A stretch of 64,000 nucleotides of DNA from Pseudomonas sp. GM74 (GCF_000282455.1 NZ_AKJG01000049.1:22455-86454), one strand, 5' to 3'; positions 44,806 through 59,518 are shown, counted from the first letter of the stretch. Program-made: numbers and translations. Notes: generated by a model not told the origin, from the sequence alone.

Positions 44806-45807
44806 ATGGGTTTGTTAGTGGATGGCCGCTGGCAGGACAAGTGGTACGAGAGCAGCAAGGACGGCGCGTTCCAGCGCGAACAGGCGCAGCGTCGCAACTG
44901 GTTGACCGCTGACGGCAAGCCGGGAACGACCGGCGTCGGCGGTTTTGCGGCCGAGCCCGGGCGCTATCACCTGTACGTGTCCCTGGCCTGTCCGTGGGCC
45001 CATCGCACGCTGATCCTGCGTAAACTCAAAGGCCTGGAAAATCTGATCGACGTTTCGGTGGTCAGCTGGTTGATGCTGGAAAACGGCTGGACCTTCGACC
45101 AGCCCCTCGGTTCGACCGGCGACAAGCTCGATCACTTCGACTACATGCACCAGCGCTACACCGCCGACACCACCGACTACACCGGCCGCGTCACCGTACC
45201 GGTGCTGTGGGACAAACAGCACAAGCGCATCGTCAACAATGAATCATCGGAAATCATCCGCATGTTCAATGGCGCCTTCGACGATCTGACCGGTAACGAC
45301 CTGGACTTCTACCCGGCGCCGCTGCGCGGTGAGATCGATGCGTTGAACGAGCGGATTTATCCGGCGGTGAACAATGGCGTGTACCGCGCCGGATTTGCCA
45401 CCTCGCAACAGGCTTATGAACAAGCCTTCGATGAGGTGTTTGCCGAACTGGACCGCCTGGAGCTGCTGCTGGGCGCCAACCGCTATCTGGCTGGCGAGTA
45501 CCTGACCGAAGCGGACATCCGTCTGTTCACCACGCTGATTCGCTTCGATGCGGTGTACTACGGGCACTTCAAGTGCAACCTGCGGCGGATCGCGGATTAT
45601 CCGAACCTGTCGAACTGGCTGCGGGAGATTTATCAGTGGCCGGGGATTGCCGAGACGGTGGATTTTGAACACATCAAGAACCACTACTACGCCAGCCACC
45701 GCACCATCAACCCGACGGGTGTGGTGCCCAAAGGTCCGGCCCAGGACTTCACCGTGGCCCATGATCGGGAGCGGTTGAGCGGGAAAGGGGTTTGGCGCAA
45801 GGCCTGA
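44806..45807 (+). CDS. Glutathionyl-hydroquinone reductase (Xi-class GST)
   Basis: 333 residues. Catalytic Cys62 in SLACPWAHRTL, the CPWA mark of Xi-class enzymes, which remove glutathione from glutathionyl-hydroquinones. GFATSQQAYEQAFDEVFAEL and YLAGEYLTEADIRLFTTLIR form the helical C-terminal domain. SD CGGGAG before the ATG at 44806. Resembles E. coli YqjG. Confidence 0.93.
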   Translation: MGLLVDGRWQDKWYESSKDGAFQREQAQRRNWLTADGKPGTTGVGGFAAEPGRYHLYVSLACPWAHRTLILRKLKGLENLIDVSVVSWLMLENGWTFDQPLGSTGDKLDHFDYMHQRYTADTTDYTGRVTVPVLWDKQHKRIVNNESSEIIRMFNGAFDDLTGNDLDFYPAPLRGEIDALNERIYPAVNNGVYRAGFATSQQAYEQAFDEVFAELDRLELLLGANRYLAGEYLTEADIRLFTTLIRFDAVYYGHFKCNLRRIADYPNLSNWLREIYQWPGIAETVDFEHIKNHYYASHRTINPTGVVPKGPAQDFTVAHDRERLSGKGVWRKA

Positions 45808-45831
45808 GCTTCACACTGGCTTTGAGGGCCT

Positions 45832-45908
45832 CTTCGCGAGCAAGCCCGCTCCCACAGGGGATTTGTGTCGTTCACGAATCCAATGTGGGAGCGGGCTTGC
45901 TCGCGAAT
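45832..45908. repeat. REP pair, arms in reverse order
   Basis: tcttcgcgagcaagcccgct at 45831 and tgtgggagcgggcttgctcg at 45884, so the arms face the opposite way from the repeat at 746. Between GST and the convergent cysG gene. Confidence 0.88.
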
Positions 45909-45924
45909 GGGGTCGACTCGGTCT

Positions 45925-47319
45925 CTAGACCTGCCCCTGAGCCCCTTCAAACCACGCCAGTTTCTCGCGCAGTTGCACCACTTCACCGACGATCACCAAT
46001 GTCGGCGCATGCACTTCATGCTCCGCCACCAGGCGTGGCAGGTCCGCCAGGGTGCCGGTAAACACGCGCTGGTTGACCGTGGTGCCCTGCTGGATCAATG
46101 CCGCCGGGGTATCGGCGGCGCGGCCATGCTTGATCAACTGCTCGCAGATGATCGGCAAGCCCACCAGCCCCATGTAGAACACCAGAGTTTGCGCCGGGGC
46201 CACCAGATCGGCCCATGGCAAATCGCTGGAGCCGTCCTTGAGGTGGCCCGTGATGAAGCGCACCGACTGCGCATAATCGCGGTGGGTCAGCGGAATCCCG
46301 GCATAGGCCGCGCACCCGCTGGCCGCCGTGATCCCCGGCACGACCTGGAACGGGATGCCATGGGCCGCCAGTTCTTCGATCTCCTCACCCCCTCGACCGA
46401 AGATGAACGGATCACCGCCCTTCAATCGCACCACGCGCTTGCCTTGCTTGGCCAGGTCCACCAACTGCTGGTTGATCTGATCCTGCGGCACCGCGTGATC
46501 GGCTCGGCGCTTGCCGACGTAGACCCGCTCGGCGTCGCGACGGCACAGTTCGAGAATCGCCGGTGCCACCAAACGGTCGTAAAGCACCACGTCGGCTTGC
46601 TGCATCAGACGCAATGCCTTGAACGTCAGCAGGTCCGGATCACCTGGCCCTGCGCCCACCAGATAGACCTCACCGGTCGCCACTGGCGCTTCGCCGTCGA
46701 TTTTCGCCTGGAGCAACCGCTGGGCTTCACCGCCCTGCCCGGCCAGTTGGCGGTCGGCAATCGGTCCCTGGAAAACATCTTCCCAGAACGCCCGACGCTG
46801 CTGCACATCCGGAAACAGGCCTTTGACCTGATGGCGAAAGCGCGCAGCCAGCCCGGCCAGGTGACCGTAGGTGGAAGGAATCCAGGTTTCGATCCTGGCG
46901 CGGATCAAACGCGCCAGCACCGGCGCATCGCCGCCGCTGGACACGGCAATGATCAACGGAGAACGGTCGACGATGGCCGGGAAGATCACGCTGCACAGGG
47001 CTGGCGCGTCCACCACGTTGACCGGCACGCAACGCCGATGGGCATCGGCGGAGACTTGTGCGTTCAGCGTTTCGTCGTCGGTGGCGGCAATGATCAGCCC
47101 GCAACCGTCCAGATCCGCCTCGGCATAGCCACGTAACAGGCACTCGCCACCGCTGCCGGCAACCAGTTCGCGCAGTTGCGCTTCGATTTCAGGTGCAACC
47201 ACCCGCAGCAGCGCACCGGCATCGGCCAGCAGGCGGGATTTGCGCAAGGCAATCTCCCCCCCGCCGACGACCAACACACGACTGCCGCGAAGGTTGTGAA
47301 ACAGCGGCAGATATTTCAT
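45925..47319 (-). CDS. cysG: Siroheme synthase (trifunctional)
   Basis: 464 residues. N-terminal precorrin-2 dehydrogenase/ferrochelatase: [20 protein letters not shown] binds NAD. C-terminal uroporphyrinogen-III methyltransferase from about residue 217: [20 protein letters not shown], then [16 protein letters not shown] binds SAM. Makes siroheme for sulfite and nitrite reductases. Its ATG directly follows the serS stop. Confidence 0.96.
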   Translation of the reverse strand: MKYLPLFHNLRGSRVLVVGGGEIALRKSRLLADAGALLRVVAPEIEAQLRELVAGSGGECLLRGYAEADLDGCGLIIAATDDETLNAQVSADAHRRCVPVNVVDAPALCSVIFPAIVDRSPLIIAVSSGGDAPVLARLIRARIETWIPSTYGHLAGLAARFRHQVKGLFPDVQQRRAFWEDVFQGPIADRQLAGQGGEAQRLLQAKIDGEAPVATGEVYLVGAGPGDPDLLTFKALRLMQQADVVLYDRLVAPAILELCRRDAERVYVGKRRADHAVPQDQINQQLVDLAKQGKRVVRLKGGDPFIFGRGGEEIEELAAHGIPFQVVPGITAASGCAAYAGIPLTHRDYAQSVRFITGHLKDGSSDLPWADLVAPAQTLVFYMGLVGLPIICEQLIKHGRAADTPAALIQQGTTVNQRVFTGTLADLPRLVAEHEVHAPTLVIVGEVVQLREKLAWFEGAQGQV

Positions 47320-48990
<1,671 letters not shown>

Positions 48991-48991
<1 letters not shown>

Positions 48992-50313
48992 TATTTTCTC
49001 CGCTGCCTTGGGCTTAAACGGTCGAGTTTCGCCAGGTGATTGAGTTTTTCGCCGATCTTCAACTCCAGGCCACGGGGCACGGGCTGATAGAACGGGATCG
49101 GGTCGAGTTCTTCCGGGAAATAGTCTTCGCCAGCGGCATAGGCGTCCGGCTCATCGTGGGCATAACGGTATTCATCGCCGTACCCCAACTGTTTCATAAG
49201 CTTGGTCGGCGCATTGCGCAGGTGCAGCGGCACTTCCAGCGAGCCGTGCTCGGCGGCGGCGCGCAATGCGGTCTTGAAACCCATGTACACCGCGTTGCTC
49301 TTTGGCGCGCAGGCCAGATAGGTGATGGCCTGGGCCACAGCCAACTCGCCCTCTGGGCTGCCGAGGCGCTCCTGCACTTCCCAGGCCGCCAGGCACAGGC
49401 TCAGGGCTCGCGGGTCGGCATTGCCGATGTCTTCGCTGGCCATGCGCACCACGCGCCGGGCCAGGTACAGCGGGTCGCAACCGCCGTCGATCATGCGCGC
49501 GAACCAGTACAGCGCGCCGTCGGGGTTGGAGCCACGCACCGATTTGTGCAGCGCGGATATCTGGTCGTAGAACGCTTCGCCACCCTTGTCGAAGCGTCGA
49601 CGGGTGTCTCCGAGCAGGCTTTGCAGGAACTCGGTGCCGATTTCGCTGTTGTCTTCGGCCAGGTCAGAGGCGTTTTCCAGCAGGTTGAGCAGGCGTCGAC
49701 CATCGCCGTCTGCAGCCGACAGCAGCATCTGGAAGCCTTCATCGCTGAGGGTCAGGTTGCGCTTGCCCAGGCCCCGCTCTTCGGTCAGCGCGCGCTGCAC
49801 CAGTTTGCGCAGGGCCGCTTCGTCGAGGCTTTTGAGCACATAGACACGCGCCCGCGACAGCAAGGCGTTGTTGAGTTCGAACGAAGGGTTTTCCGTGGTC
49901 GCGCCGATGAAAATCAGCGTGCCGTCCTCGACATAAGGCAGGAACGCATCCTGCTGGGACTTGTTGAATCGATGCACTTCGTCGACGAACAGGATGGTGC
50001 GGCGGCCGTACTGCGCGGCCTGCTGCTTGGCGATTTCCACCGACTGGCGGATCTCCTTGACCCCGGCCAGCACCGCCGAGACCGTTTCGAAATGCGCATC
50101 CGAGACTTCCGCGAGCAATCGCGCCAGGGTGGTTTTGCCGACACCGGGCGGGCCCCAGAAAATCATCGAGTGCAGGGCACCCTGCTCCAGCGCTTCACGC
50201 AAGGGCTTGCCGCGAGCGAGCACGTGTTCCTGACCGACGTACTCGTCCAGATTGGCCGCACGCAGTCGGGCGGCCAATGGCTGGGCGATGGGGGTGCTGC
50301 GAAACAGGTCCAT
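48991..50313 (-). CDS. rarA: Replication-associated recombination protein A
   Basis: 440 residues, AAA+ clamp-loader-like ATPase. Walker [12 protein letters not shown] near 53-63, Walker [21 protein letters not shown], sensor 1 GATTENPSF, then the tetramerisation domain ([20 protein letters not shown]). Acts at stalled forks. Also named mgsA. Upstream lies a REP then lolA. Confidence 0.95.
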
Positions 50314-50374
50314 GACTACCTATGAAACCTCACTGGGTTCTGATGCCGATCAACTAAATACTGAACATCACGAT

Positions 50375-50470
50375 CCCTGTGGGAGCGGGCTTGCCCGCGA
50401 TGGGGGCATCACTTTCAACATCAGTGCTATCTGACCCGACGCCATCGCGGGCAAGCCCGCTCCCACAGGT
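50375..50470. repeat. REP pair in rarA-lolA gap
   Basis: ccctgtgggagcgggcttgc at the left and its inverted copy ending tcccacaggt at the right. Located after the lolA stop, so it may lower lolA read-through into rarA. Confidence 0.9.
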
Positions 50471-50478
50471 TCGGTGTT

Positions 50479-51102
50479 TTACTCCTGAATTACATCGGCA
50501 CCCTTGGGGATGTCGAACTTGAATTTGGACGCCGGGATCGGCTCGTTGGCCTTCACCCCGGTGAACAGGATATTGGTGCGCTGGCCGACGCTGTCGATCA
50601 GTTGCATATCATTGACCAGGCCATTGCGGAACGACAGGCGCAGGCTGTCGAATAGCGTGTCCTTGGTCTTCGGCTTGAGGGTGAAGTCGATCACGCCGCC
50701 GGCTTCCTTGGCACTGATGTCGAAGCTCTGGCTGATCTTGGACACGTCACCGGACAACAGCAAGGCCGGGGTCTGGGTCAGGCGCTGGTCGAGGTTCTTG
50801 ATGGTGGCCTGTTCCAGGTCCGGGTCCCACAGGGTGACTTTCTTGCCATCGGAGATCATGGTCTGTTCGGCCGGCGCATCGGTGTGCCAGTAGAACAGGC
50901 CCGGACGCTGCAGGGACATCTCGCCGGCGGTTTCCTGCAACTGGGTGCCGGTGCCATCAAGGGTCAGTTGCGAGAAGCGTGCGGTCAGGGTCTGGGATTT
51001 TTCCAGCAGTTGGGTCAGGCGTGCCACGTCCTTGTCATCGGCGTTAGCCTGGAGCGTGGTCAAGGCCAGTACCGGCAGCAACAGCATGCGGATCAGACGC
51101 AT
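50479..51102 (-). CDS. lolA: Outer-membrane lipoprotein carrier protein LolA
   Basis: 207 residues, periplasmic chaperone moving lipoproteins from LolCDE to LolB. Signal peptide [20 protein letters not shown]; then [20 protein letters not shown] and [20 protein letters not shown] of the lipid-binding half-barrel. The ATG at 51102 has GAGG seven bases upstream; an ATG at 51114 adds four residues. 66 bases downstream of ftsK. Confidence 0.95.
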   Translation of the reverse strand: MRLIRMLLLPVLALTTLQANADDKDVARLTQLLEKSQTLTARFSQLTLDGTGTQLQETAGEMSLQRPGLFYWHTDAPAEQTMISDGKKVTLWDPDLEQATIKNLDQRLTQTPALLLSGDVSKISQSFDISAKEAGGVIDFTLKPKTKDTLFDSLRLSFRNGLVNDMQLIDSVGQRTNILFTGVKANEPIPASKFKFDIPKGADVIQE

Positions 51103-51168
51103 GGGAGTCCTCATAACATTCGTGGGAGTGCGGGCGGCGCCAAAGGCACCACCCCTTTCATACTCGGG

Positions 51169-53580
51169 TCAGTCGCGCACCGGGCCAGGGGCCAGGACTT
51201 CACGCGAACCGTTGGTGTTCATGGACGTCACGACCCCGGCCATTTCCATGGCTTCGATCATGCGCGCGGCGCGGTTATAGCCGATCTTCAGCTTGCGCTG
51301 AACCGCGGAAATGGAGGCGCGACGGCTTTCCAGCACGAACTGGACCGCTTCGTCGTACAGCGCGTCGGCCTCGGGATCATCACCGTCGCCGCCACCGCTG
51401 CTGCCTTCAAAGCCGCTGCCCGCCTCTTCGACGCCATTGAGAATGTCGTCGTTGTATTCCGGCGCGCCCCGCAGCTTCCAGGCTTCCACCACGCGGTGAA
51501 CCTCATCGTCGGACACGAAAGCACCGTGAACACGAATCGGCAGACTGGTACCCGGCGGCATGTAGAGCATGTCACCGTGGCCCAGCAGTTGTTCCGCACC
51601 GCCCTGGTCGATGATGGTCCGCGAGTCGATCTTGCTCGACACCTGGAACGCCATGCGAGTCGGGATGTTGGCCTTGATCAGACCGGTGATCACGTCCACC
51701 GACGGACGCTGGGTCGCGAGGATCAAGTGGATACCGGCCGCACGAGCTTTCTGCGCAATACGGGCGATCAGTTCTTCGACCTTCTTGCCGACGATCATCA
51801 TCATGTCGGCGAATTCGTCGACCACCACCACGATGGTCGGCAGCTTTTGCAGGAGCGGCGCTTCGTCGTGGATGCTTTCGCGCTTGTACAGCGGATCGCT
51901 CAACGGCTCGCCGGCGTCCTGAGCTTCCTTGACCTTGGCGTTGAAGCCCGACAGGTTTCGCACACCCATCTTGGCCATCAGCTTGTAGCGTCGCTCCATC
52001 TCGGCAACGCTCCAGCGCAGCGCGTTGGCGGCGTCCTTCATGTCGGTGACCACCGGACACAGCAGATGCGGAATGCCTTCGTAGATCGACAGTTCAAGCA
52101 TTTTCGGGTCGATCATGATCAGCTTGGCGTCTTCCGGGCCGGACTTGAACAGGATCGACAGGATCATCGCGTTCACACCCACCGATTTACCGGAACCGGT
52201 GGTACCGGCCACCAGCAAGTGCGGCATTTTCGCAAGGTCGGTGATGACCGGCTTGCCGCCGATGTCGTGACCCAGGGCCAGGGTGACCGGCGACTTGAAG
52301 TTGTCGTACTCGGGGGTCGACAGCACCTCGGAGAAACGCACGATCTGCCGGTCTTCGTTGGGAATCTCGATACCGACCGTGGTCTTGCCCGGAATCACTT
52401 CCACCACGCGCACGCTGGTCACTGCCAGGGAACGGGCCAGGTCTTTGGCCAGGTTGGAGATACGGCTGACCTTGACGCCAGCGGCCGGCTGGATTTCGTA
52501 ACGGGTGATCACCGGGCCCGGGTGAATCGAATCCACCGCGACTTCAACGCCGAATTCCTTGAGCTTGATTTCCAGCAAGTGGCCAACCGCAGCCAGGGAT
52601 TCAGGGGAGTAGTTGAGCTGTTTCTTTTCCGCCGGATCGAGAATCGAGATCGGCGGCAAGGTGCCTTCCACGGCGCTGTCGACGAACAGCGGCGCCTGCT
52701 TCTCTTTTTCGACGCGTTTGCTCGGTGCGGCAGGCTTTGGCGGCGCGGGCGCAATCACCGGCGGCACCTGCTTCTCGCGCTCGGACATGTGCTTGCTCAG
52801 GGCTTGCTCACGTTCGATCAGGCGCTCCTTGACCTTGGCCTGCTCGCGCTTGTCGGTGACGGTCGGCGCGACCACTTCATCCATGCGGTCGTCGACTTCA
52901 CGCAACTGGGCAACCAGTTGTTTGCGCTCGGTACGGGCCGCCCACCAGCGATTGGCGGCGCCCTGGAACAGTTCGAACAAGTCGAGGGTGATCTTGCCGG
53001 TGATGTCCATCACCTTGAACCACGACAGGTCGGTAAACACGGTCAGGCCGAACAGGAACAAGGCAATGAACAACAGCGTGCTGCCCTGGATATTCAGGGC
53101 GTTCCTGGCCAGTTCGCCGAGGCTTTCCCCCAGCGCACCGCCCGCACCGGCCGGCAGACCGGTCGCGGCATGGAAATGGATATGGGCCAGCGCGGCGCCC
53201 GACAGCACCAGGAACACAAGGCCGATCAGGCGCCAGGAGAACAACCAGCCGCTCCACTGCCACGGTTCGTGACGTTGGCGGAAGATCTGGTACGCCTTGA
53301 CGGCCAGCAGCAACGGGAAGATGTAGGCGAAGTAACCCAGCACCATGAACAGGATATCGGCGCTATAGGAGCCCGCTGGCCCGCCGAAGTTCTGCACGTC
53401 GTCGATCTTGCTGTTATGACTCCAGCCCGGATCGTCCTTGCCGTAGGTCAACAAGGCCATCATCAGGAACAGGCACAAGGCACCGATGGCAATCAGCGCA
53501 CCTTCCTTGAGTCGGTAGTGCAAGTGCTGGCGCCAGAGCGGTACGACGGCTGGTTTAGGTGCTGCGGTGGATTTCTTCAA
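51169..53580 (-). CDS. ftsK: DNA translocase FtsK
   Basis: 803 residues. Four or five TM helices in the first 190 residues, a charged linker (about 215-310), motor domain with Walker [13 protein letters not shown] and Walker [14 protein letters not shown], and the C-terminal gamma winged-helix ([20 protein letters not shown]) that reads KOPS sites. Chromosome segregation at the septum. The start is TTG at 53580 (KKSTAAPK), with AGGAAAAG upstream; no better ATG is near. Confidence 0.95.
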   Translation of the reverse strand: MKKSTAAPKPAVVPLWRQHLHYRLKEGALIAIGALCLFLMMALLTYGKDDPGWSHNSKIDDVQNFGGPAGSYSADILFMVLGYFAYIFPLLLAVKAYQIFRQRHEPWQWSGWLFSWRLIGLVFLVLSGAALAHIHFHAATGLPAGAGGALGESLGELARNALNIQGSTLLFIALFLFGLTVFTDLSWFKVMDITGKITLDLFELFQGAANRWWAARTERKQLVAQLREVDDRMDEVVAPTVTDKREQAKVKERLIEREQALSKHMSEREKQVPPVIAPAPPKPAAPSKRVEKEKQAPLFVDSAVEGTLPPISILDPAEKKQLNYSPESLAAVGHLLEIKLKEFGVEVAVDSIHPGPVITRYEIQPAAGVKVSRISNLAKDLARSLAVTSVRVVEVIPGKTTVGIEIPNEDRQIVRFSEVLSTPEYDNFKSPVTLALGHDIGGKPVITDLAKMPHLLVAGTTGSGKSVGVNAMILSILFKSGPEDAKLIMIDPKMLELSIYEGIPHLLCPVVTDMKDAANALRWSVAEMERRYKLMAKMGVRNLSGFNAKVKEAQDAGEPLSDPLYKRESIHDEAPLLQKLPTIVVVVDEFADMMMIVGKKVEELIARIAQKARAAGIHLILATQRPSVDVITGLIKANIPTRMAFQVSSKIDSRTIIDQGGAEQLLGHGDMLYMPPGTSLPIRVHGAFVSDDEVHRVVEAWKLRGAPEYNDDILNGVEEAGSGFEGSSGGGDGDDPEADALYDEAVQFVLESRRASISAVQRKLKIGYNRAARMIEAMEMAGVVTSMNTNGSREVLAPGPVRD

Positions 53581-53651
53581 AACGCTTCTTTTCCTGCGCC
53601 AGTGGCGCGTCCATCTGGTGAATGTCTATAAAAGCTGCCAAAAAACCGCGA

Positions 53652-53675
53652 AAAAACTGCCCAATCCAGGCAGGT
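53652..53675 (-). terminator. Terminator-like hairpin in ftsK leader
   Basis: On the minus strand, ctgcc - loop - ggcag is followed by tttttt, then a second T-run tttttt 6 bases on. It lies about 72-95 bases upstream of ftsK, so transcription from the promoter region (53700-53897) could be attenuated. The 317-base ftsK-trxB gap holds this, a possible tatatt -10 near 53745 (minus strand), and no gene. Confidence 0.5.
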
Positions 53676-53888
53676 AAAAAAGTTAACACGCGTTACCGGG
53701 ACTACTTTTAACACTGCGCCCCGGTTTTTATAAACATGGTGCGCACTGAATATATGTAACACGCAGGGCATTGTACGGGTTTGTACGCACGACGCCATGC
53801 TTGAGACCCTTGGGTGTAGCATAGTCAACAGCACATGACATGCTGTTCAATTTGAGCATGCATTCTCTTTTGTGACAAAGGCTTATGA

Positions 53889-54857
<969 letters not shown>

Positions 54858-54919
54858 AGGCAAACTTTATGGCGGGCCAAAGCCCGCCACTGCCCTCCCC
54901 TTCTGCAAGCCCGGATGCC

Positions 54920-55600
54920 ATGCTGACTTGGTTACAACGCAACACCTTGCATTTCCCACCGCTGGAAAAGGCCATGCGCGACCCCAACGGGCTTCTGGCT
55001 GCCGGTGGCGACCTGTCCGCCGATCGGCTGATCTCGGCTTATCGCCACGGCTGCTTCCCGTGGTTTTCCGAAGGCCAGCCGATCCTCTGGTGGTCGCCGG
55101 ACCCACGCACGGTTCTGTTTCCCGACGAATTGCACGTCTCGCGCAGCCTGAACAAACTGCTGCGCCAGCAACGCTACCAAGTGACCTTTGACCAGGACTT
55201 CGCCGCCGTCATCCGCGCCTGTGCAGCCCCCCGGGAATACGCTGACGGCACCTGGATCACCGAGGCCATGCAGGACGCTTATATCGAGTTGCACAGGCGC
55301 GGGCATGCGCACTCGGTGGAAGTCTGGGACGGAGATGAACTGGTCGGCGGATTGTATGGCCTGGCAATGGGCCAGTTGTTTTTCGGCGAGTCCATGTTCA
55401 GCCTCGCTGACAACGCCTCGAAATTCGGCTTTGCCACACTGGTCCGCCATCTGAAAGACTCAGGCTTCGTGCTGATCGATTGCCAGATGCCCACCGACCA
55501 CCTGCACAGCCTGGGCGCCCGAGCGATACCCCGCCGCGAATTTGCGAGCTATCTGGTCAGGCACCTGGACCAACCCAACACCGCCACCTGGGTTTGCTGA
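54920..55600 (+). CDS. aat: Leucyl/phenylalanyl-tRNA-protein transferase
   Basis: 226 residues. Adds Leu or Phe to proteins with N-terminal Arg or Lys, making them ClpS/ClpAP substrates. Family blocks [20 protein letters not shown] and [20 protein letters not shown], then [22 protein letters not shown] at 54920 (MLTWLQ); the longer frame to 54869 has no family match. Confidence 0.96.
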   Translation: MLTWLQRNTLHFPPLEKAMRDPNGLLAAGGDLSADRLISAYRHGCFPWFSEGQPILWWSPDPRTVLFPDELHVSRSLNKLLRQQRYQVTFDQDFAAVIRACAAPREYADGTWITEAMQDAYIELHRRGHAHSVEVWDGDELVGGLYGLAMGQLFFGESMFSLADNASKFGFATLVRHLKDSGFVLIDCQMPTDHLHSLGARAIPRREFASYLVRHLDQPNTATWVC

Positions 55601-55657
55601 GCGACTTTCTCCCGTGTGGCTTACACTTATTCAAAAGCATTATCCCGAGGGTTGATC

Positions 55658-56365
55658 ATGACCGAGTTGGCGCGTTTGAAGTTCTATGCCACTCAGCCGC
55701 ACTCTTGCAGTTATCTGCCCGAGGAGCAGGCCACAACCCTGTTTCTCGACCCTAGCCAGCCCATGGATGTGCATGTCTACGCAGACCTGTCGGAGATGGG
55801 GTTTCGTCGCAGTGGCGATCATCTCTATCGGCCGCATTGCCAGAATTGCAATGCCTGCGTTCCGGCGCGCATTCCCGTGGGGCAGTTCACGCCCAACCGG
55901 CAACAGAAACGCATCTTCAAGCGCAACATGGATTTGCAGGTGCGTCCGGCCAGGCCCGGCTTCAACGAAGAGTACTTCGACCTTTACCAGCGCTATATCG
56001 AACAGCGTCACGCCGATGGGGACATGTATCCGCCGAGTCGCGACCAGTTTTCGACATTCCTGGTGCGGGACCTGCCGTTTTCAAGATTTTATGAATTTCG
56101 CCTGAACGGCCGACTGCTGGCCGTCGCCGTGACCGATTTGCTGCCGAACGGTCTTTCGGCGGTCTACACCTTCTACGAACCGGCCGAAGAGCGCCGCAGC
56201 CTTGGGCGCTATGCGATCCTCTGGCAAATCGCCGAGGCCCGGCGACTGGGACTGGAAGCGGTCTACCTCGGCTACTGGATCAAAAACTGCAAAAAAATGA
56301 ACTACAAGACTCAATATCGCCCTATTGAGTTGCTGATTAATCAGCGCTGGGTGGTTCTAAACTAG
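55658..56365 (+). CDS. bpt: Aspartate/glutamate leucyltransferase (Bpt, ATE family)
   Basis: 235 residues. Transfers Leu from Leu-tRNA to N-terminal Asp or Glu. N-terminal [13 protein letters not shown] and the Cys cluster [12 protein letters not shown] are ATE marks; [20 protein letters not shown] is the C-terminal block. Second N-degron transferase in the cluster, 57 bases after aat. ATG at 55658. Confidence 0.93.
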   Translation: MTELARLKFYATQPHSCSYLPEEQATTLFLDPSQPMDVHVYADLSEMGFRRSGDHLYRPHCQNCNACVPARIPVGQFTPNRQQKRIFKRNMDLQVRPARPGFNEEYFDLYQRYIEQRHADGDMYPPSRDQFSTFLVRDLPFSRFYEFRLNGRLLAVAVTDLLPNGLSAVYTFYEPAEERRSLGRYAILWQIAEARRLGLEAVYLGYWIKNCKKMNYKTQYRPIELLINQRWVVLN

Positions 56366-56476
56366 AGCAGGCCCTAAACCCCTTGGCTTAAACCCCACTT
56401 TTCGGGCACAATGCACGCCGCTTTTGCCTGGCGCAGTTGCACCGGGCCATTCATTGGACACCGAGGGCTTTACTGC

Positions 56477-56695
56477 ATGTCGAAAGAAGACAGCTTCGAA
56501 ATGGAAGGCACTGTCGTCGACACCCTGCCCAACACCATGTTTCGTGTGGAGTTGGAAAATGGGCACGTCGTAACCGCGCACATCTCCGGCAAGATGCGCA
56601 AGAACTACATCCGTATTCTTACCGGCGACAAAGTGCGCGTAGAGCTGACTCCCTATGACTTGAGCAAAGGGCGTATCACTTACCGCGCTCGCTAA
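56477..56695 (+). CDS. infA: Translation initiation factor IF-1
   Basis: 72 residues, complete S1-type OB fold: [60 protein letters not shown]. Binds the ribosomal A site. The ATG at 56477 is the standard start. Followed by a clear terminator. Confidence 0.97.
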
Positions 56696-56711
56696 TCAAG
56701 TCAATACAAGA

Positions 56712-56736
56712 CGCCCGGCTTATGCCGGGCGTTTTT
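56712..56736 (+). terminator. infA terminator
   Basis: cgcccggc-ttat-gccgggcg followed by ttttt. Ends the bpt-infA transcript. Confidence 0.92.
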
Positions 56737-56814
56737 GTTTGTGCGCGATTTAGCTGCCATCACACCAAGCCCGCTCCCACACTGGATTTGTGTATGACCT
56801 ACAGACAGCAAAAA

Positions 56815-56835
56815 GGCGCCAACCGGCGCCTTTTT
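56815..56835. terminator. Bidirectional terminator downstream of clpA
   Basis: ggcgcc-aacc-ggcgcc flanked by aaaa on the left and ttttt on the right, so it works for minus-strand clpA and any plus-strand read-through. A partial REP arm (aagcccgctcccacac) lies just upstream near 56767. Confidence 0.85.
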
Positions 56836-56854
56836 GCTTTATTGCGGTTTAACG

Positions 56855-59125
56855 TCAGGCCATCTCGGCCGTGGTCTCGAACTCGAAGGTCAGCTCGCCG
56901 TCCTTGATGTCGATGTGTACCACACCGCCATGCTCGGCCAGTTCGCCAAAGAGAATCTCCTCCGCCAGCGGACGCTTGATCTTGTCCTGGATCAGGCGAG
57001 CCATCGGGCGAGCACCCATCGCCGCGTCGTAACCACCTTCGGCCAGCCAGTTGCGGGCCGCATCGGTGACCTCCAGCAACACGCGCTTGTCCTCCAGTTG
57101 CGCCTGAAGTTCGGTAAGGAACTTGTCCACCACGCTCTTGATGACCTCATGGCTGAGGCGACCAAACTGGATGATGGTGTCCAGACGGTTGCGGAATTCC
57201 GGCGTGAAGCTCTTCTTGATCACTTCCATCGCATCGGACGAGTGATCCTGATAGGTGAAACCGATCGAAGCACGGGCTGCAGTCTCGGCACCAGCATTGG
57301 TCGTCATGATGACGATCACGTTACGGAAATCCGCCTTGCGCCCGTTGTTATCGGTCAACGTACCGTGGTCCATGACCTGCAACAGCAGGTTGAAGACTTC
57401 CGGATGCGCCTTCTCGATCTCATCGAGCAACAGCACGCAGTGTGGCTGCTTGGTGATGGCTTCGGTCAGCAGACCACCCTGATCGAATCCGACATAGCCT
57501 GGAGGCGCACCGATCAGACGCGATACGGTGTGGCGCTCCATGTATTCGGACATGTCGAAACGAATCAGCTCAACACCCAACGCTTTGGCCAACTGACGCG
57601 CCGCTTCGGTTTTACCGACACCGGTAGGCCCTGCGAACAGGAACGAACCGACAGGCTTGTCAGGGGACTTGAGGCCGGCACGGGACAACTTGATCGCGGT
57701 TGCCAGGGAGTCGATCGCGGCATCCTGACCGAACACGGTCAACTTCAGGTCACGCTCAAGGTTACGCAACAATTCCTTGTCGGAGCTGGTGACGTGCTTA
57801 GGCGGAATCCGCGCGATTTTCGCGACGATGTCCTCGACCTGAGGCACTTCGATGCGTTTAACGCGCATTTCGATCGGTTGCAGGCGCTGGTAGGCACCCG
57901 CCTCGTCAATCACATCGATCGCCTTGTCCGGCATGTGCCGGTCATTGATATAGCGCGAAGCCAGTTCAGCAGCGGCGCGCAAGGCTTCATCGCTGTATTC
58001 GATATTGTGATGCTGTTCGAAGCGCCCTTTGAGGCCGCGCAGGATACCGATGGTGTCTTCCACCGAAGGCTCCGACACATCGACCTTCTGGAAACGCCGG
58101 GCCAAGGCACGGTCCTTCTCGAAGATGCCGCGAAATTCCTGGAAGGTGGTCGAACCGATGCAACGGATATCACCCGAGGACAGCAGCGGCTTGAGCAGGT
58201 TCGAGGCGTCCATGACGCCACCGGACGCGGCACCCGCACCAATGATGGTGTGGATCTCGTCGATGAACAGGATCGCCTGCGGACGCTTTTTCAGCTCATT
58301 GAGCAACGCCTTGAAGCGCTTCTCGAAATCGCCACGGTATTTGGTACCGGCCAGCAAGGCACCCAGGTCGAGTGAGTAAACCACGCTGTTGGCCAGCAGG
58401 TCCGGCACCTGGTTGTCGACAATGCGCTTGGCCAGGCCTTCGGCAATCGCGGTTTTACCCACGCCGGCCTCGCCCACCAGCAGCGGATTGTTTTTACGCC
58501 GACGCGCCAGGATCTGCGCGACACGCTCGACTTCCAGCTCACGCCCCACCAACGGATCGATACGACCCTGGCGCGCCAGTTCATTGAGGTTGCTGGCATA
58601 AGCATCCAGGGGATTGCCCGAGGAAGAAGACTCACCACCCTCGTCGTCCTGCATATCTTGCTCACCTTCAGAGTGATCGCCATGCCCCGGCACCTTGGAA
58701 ATGCCATGGGCGATGTAGTTGACGACATCTATACGGGCAACGCTCTGCTGTTTCAGCAGGAACACCGCCTGACTCTCTTGCTCACTGAAGATCGCGACCA
58801 GCACGTTGGCACCAGTCACTTCGCGTTTGCCCGAGCTCTGTACATGAAACACAGCACGCTGCAGTACACGCTGGAAGCCCAGGGTTGGCTGGGTTTCACG
58901 ATCCTCGTCATGAACCGGGATCAATGGCGTGGTGGAGTCGATGAACTCCTGCAGGTCATGCTTGAGTTTGTCGAGGTTTGCGCCGCACGCACGCAAAACG
59001 GTGGCGGCAGCCTCATTGTCCAATAGGGCCAGCAAGAGGTGTTCGACGGTCATGAACTCATGACGCTTCGAACGGGCCTCCTTGAAGGCAAGATTGAGGG
59101 TGACTTCGAGCTCGCGGTTTAACAT
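56855..59125 (-). CDS. clpA: ATP-dependent Clp protease ATP-binding subunit ClpA
   Basis: 756 residues. N-domain 1-145 (binding ClpS), D1 AAA+ with [21 protein letters not shown]2 with [20 protein letters not shown] and [20 protein letters not shown]. Unfolds N-degron and other substrates for ClpP. Starts 30 bases after the clpS stop. Confidence 0.97.
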   Translation of the reverse strand: MLNRELEVTLNLAFKEARSKRHEFMTVEHLLLALLDNEAAATVLRACGANLDKLKHDLQEFIDSTTPLIPVHDEDRETQPTLGFQRVLQRAVFHVQSSGKREVTGANVLVAIFSEQESQAVFLLKQQSVARIDVVNYIAHGISKVPGHGDHSEGEQDMQDDEGGESSSSGNPLDAYASNLNELARQGRIDPLVGRELEVERVAQILARRRKNNPLLVGEAGVGKTAIAEGLAKRIVDNQVPDLLANSVVYSLDLGALLAGTKYRGDFEKRFKALLNELKKRPQAILFIDEIHTIIGAGAASGGVMDASNLLKPLLSSGDIRCIGSTTFQEFRGIFEKDRALARRFQKVDVSEPSVEDTIGILRGLKGRFEQHHNIEYSDEALRAAAELASRYINDRHMPDKAIDVIDEAGAYQRLQPIEMRVKRIEVPQVEDIVAKIARIPPKHVTSSDKELLRNLERDLKLTVFGQDAAIDSLATAIKLSRAGLKSPDKPVGSFLFAGPTGVGKTEAARQLAKALGVELIRFDMSEYMERHTVSRLIGAPPGYVGFDQGGLLTEAITKQPHCVLLLDEIEKAHPEVFNLLLQVMDHGTLTDNNGRKADFRNVIVIMTTNAGAETAARASIGFTYQDHSSDAMEVIKKSFTPEFRNRLDTIIQFGRLSHEVIKSVVDKFLTELQAQLEDKRVLLEVTDAARNWLAEGGYDAAMGARPMARLIQDKIKRPLAEEILFGELAEHGGVVHIDIKDGELTFEFETTAEMA

Positions 59126-59155
59126 AGCTTCACCTCATACCCAAGTGGTCGGCGA

Positions 59156-59518
59156 TTAACCGTCCTTCTCGATTTCACAGAGTAGCGGATGCTGGCTTTC
59201 CCTGGCGTACTGGTTGACCTGCATGGCCTTGGTCTCCGCGATGTCGCGGGTAAACACTCCACATACTGCCCGCCCTTCCGTGTGGACGGCCAGCATGACC
59301 TTGGTCGCCAGCTCGCGATTCAGGTTAAAAAACACCTCGAGCACTTCGACGACGAAATCCATCGGTGTGTAGTCATCATTGAACAAAACCACCTTGTACA
59401 TCGGCGGCGCCTGCAGTGCAGGCTTTGCCTCCTGAACAGCAATGCCCGTGGAATCGTCGTCGTGTAAATCAGGGCGATCCTGATTGAATGTTAGTCGAAT
59501 CTGGCTGATTGCATGCAT
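59156..59518 (-). CDS. clpS: ATP-dependent Clp protease adaptor ClpS
   Basis: 120 residues. Core [20 protein letters not shown] and [20 protein letters not shown] includes NDDYTPM, which caps the N-terminal Leu/Phe/Trp/Tyr of substrates. Long N-terminal arm enters ClpA. Operon with clpA. Another ATG at 59514 would shorten it by one or two residues. Confidence 0.96.
   Translation of the reverse strand: MHAISQIRLTFNQDRPDLHDDDSTGIAVQEAKPALQAPPMYKVVLFNDDYTPMDFVVEVLEVFFNLNRELATKVMLAVHTEGRAVCGVFTRDIAETKAMQVNQYARESQHPLLCEIEKDG

Noticed and set aside
48992..50313. Fluoride riboswitch for crcB
   Set aside because: crcB starts inside the end of rarA and no crcB-motif RNA is recognisable upstream.
50884..53631. 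915-codon open frame on the plus strand
   Set aside because: Reverse shadow of ftsK and lolA; low-complexity His/Arg/Gln-rich protein with no family features.
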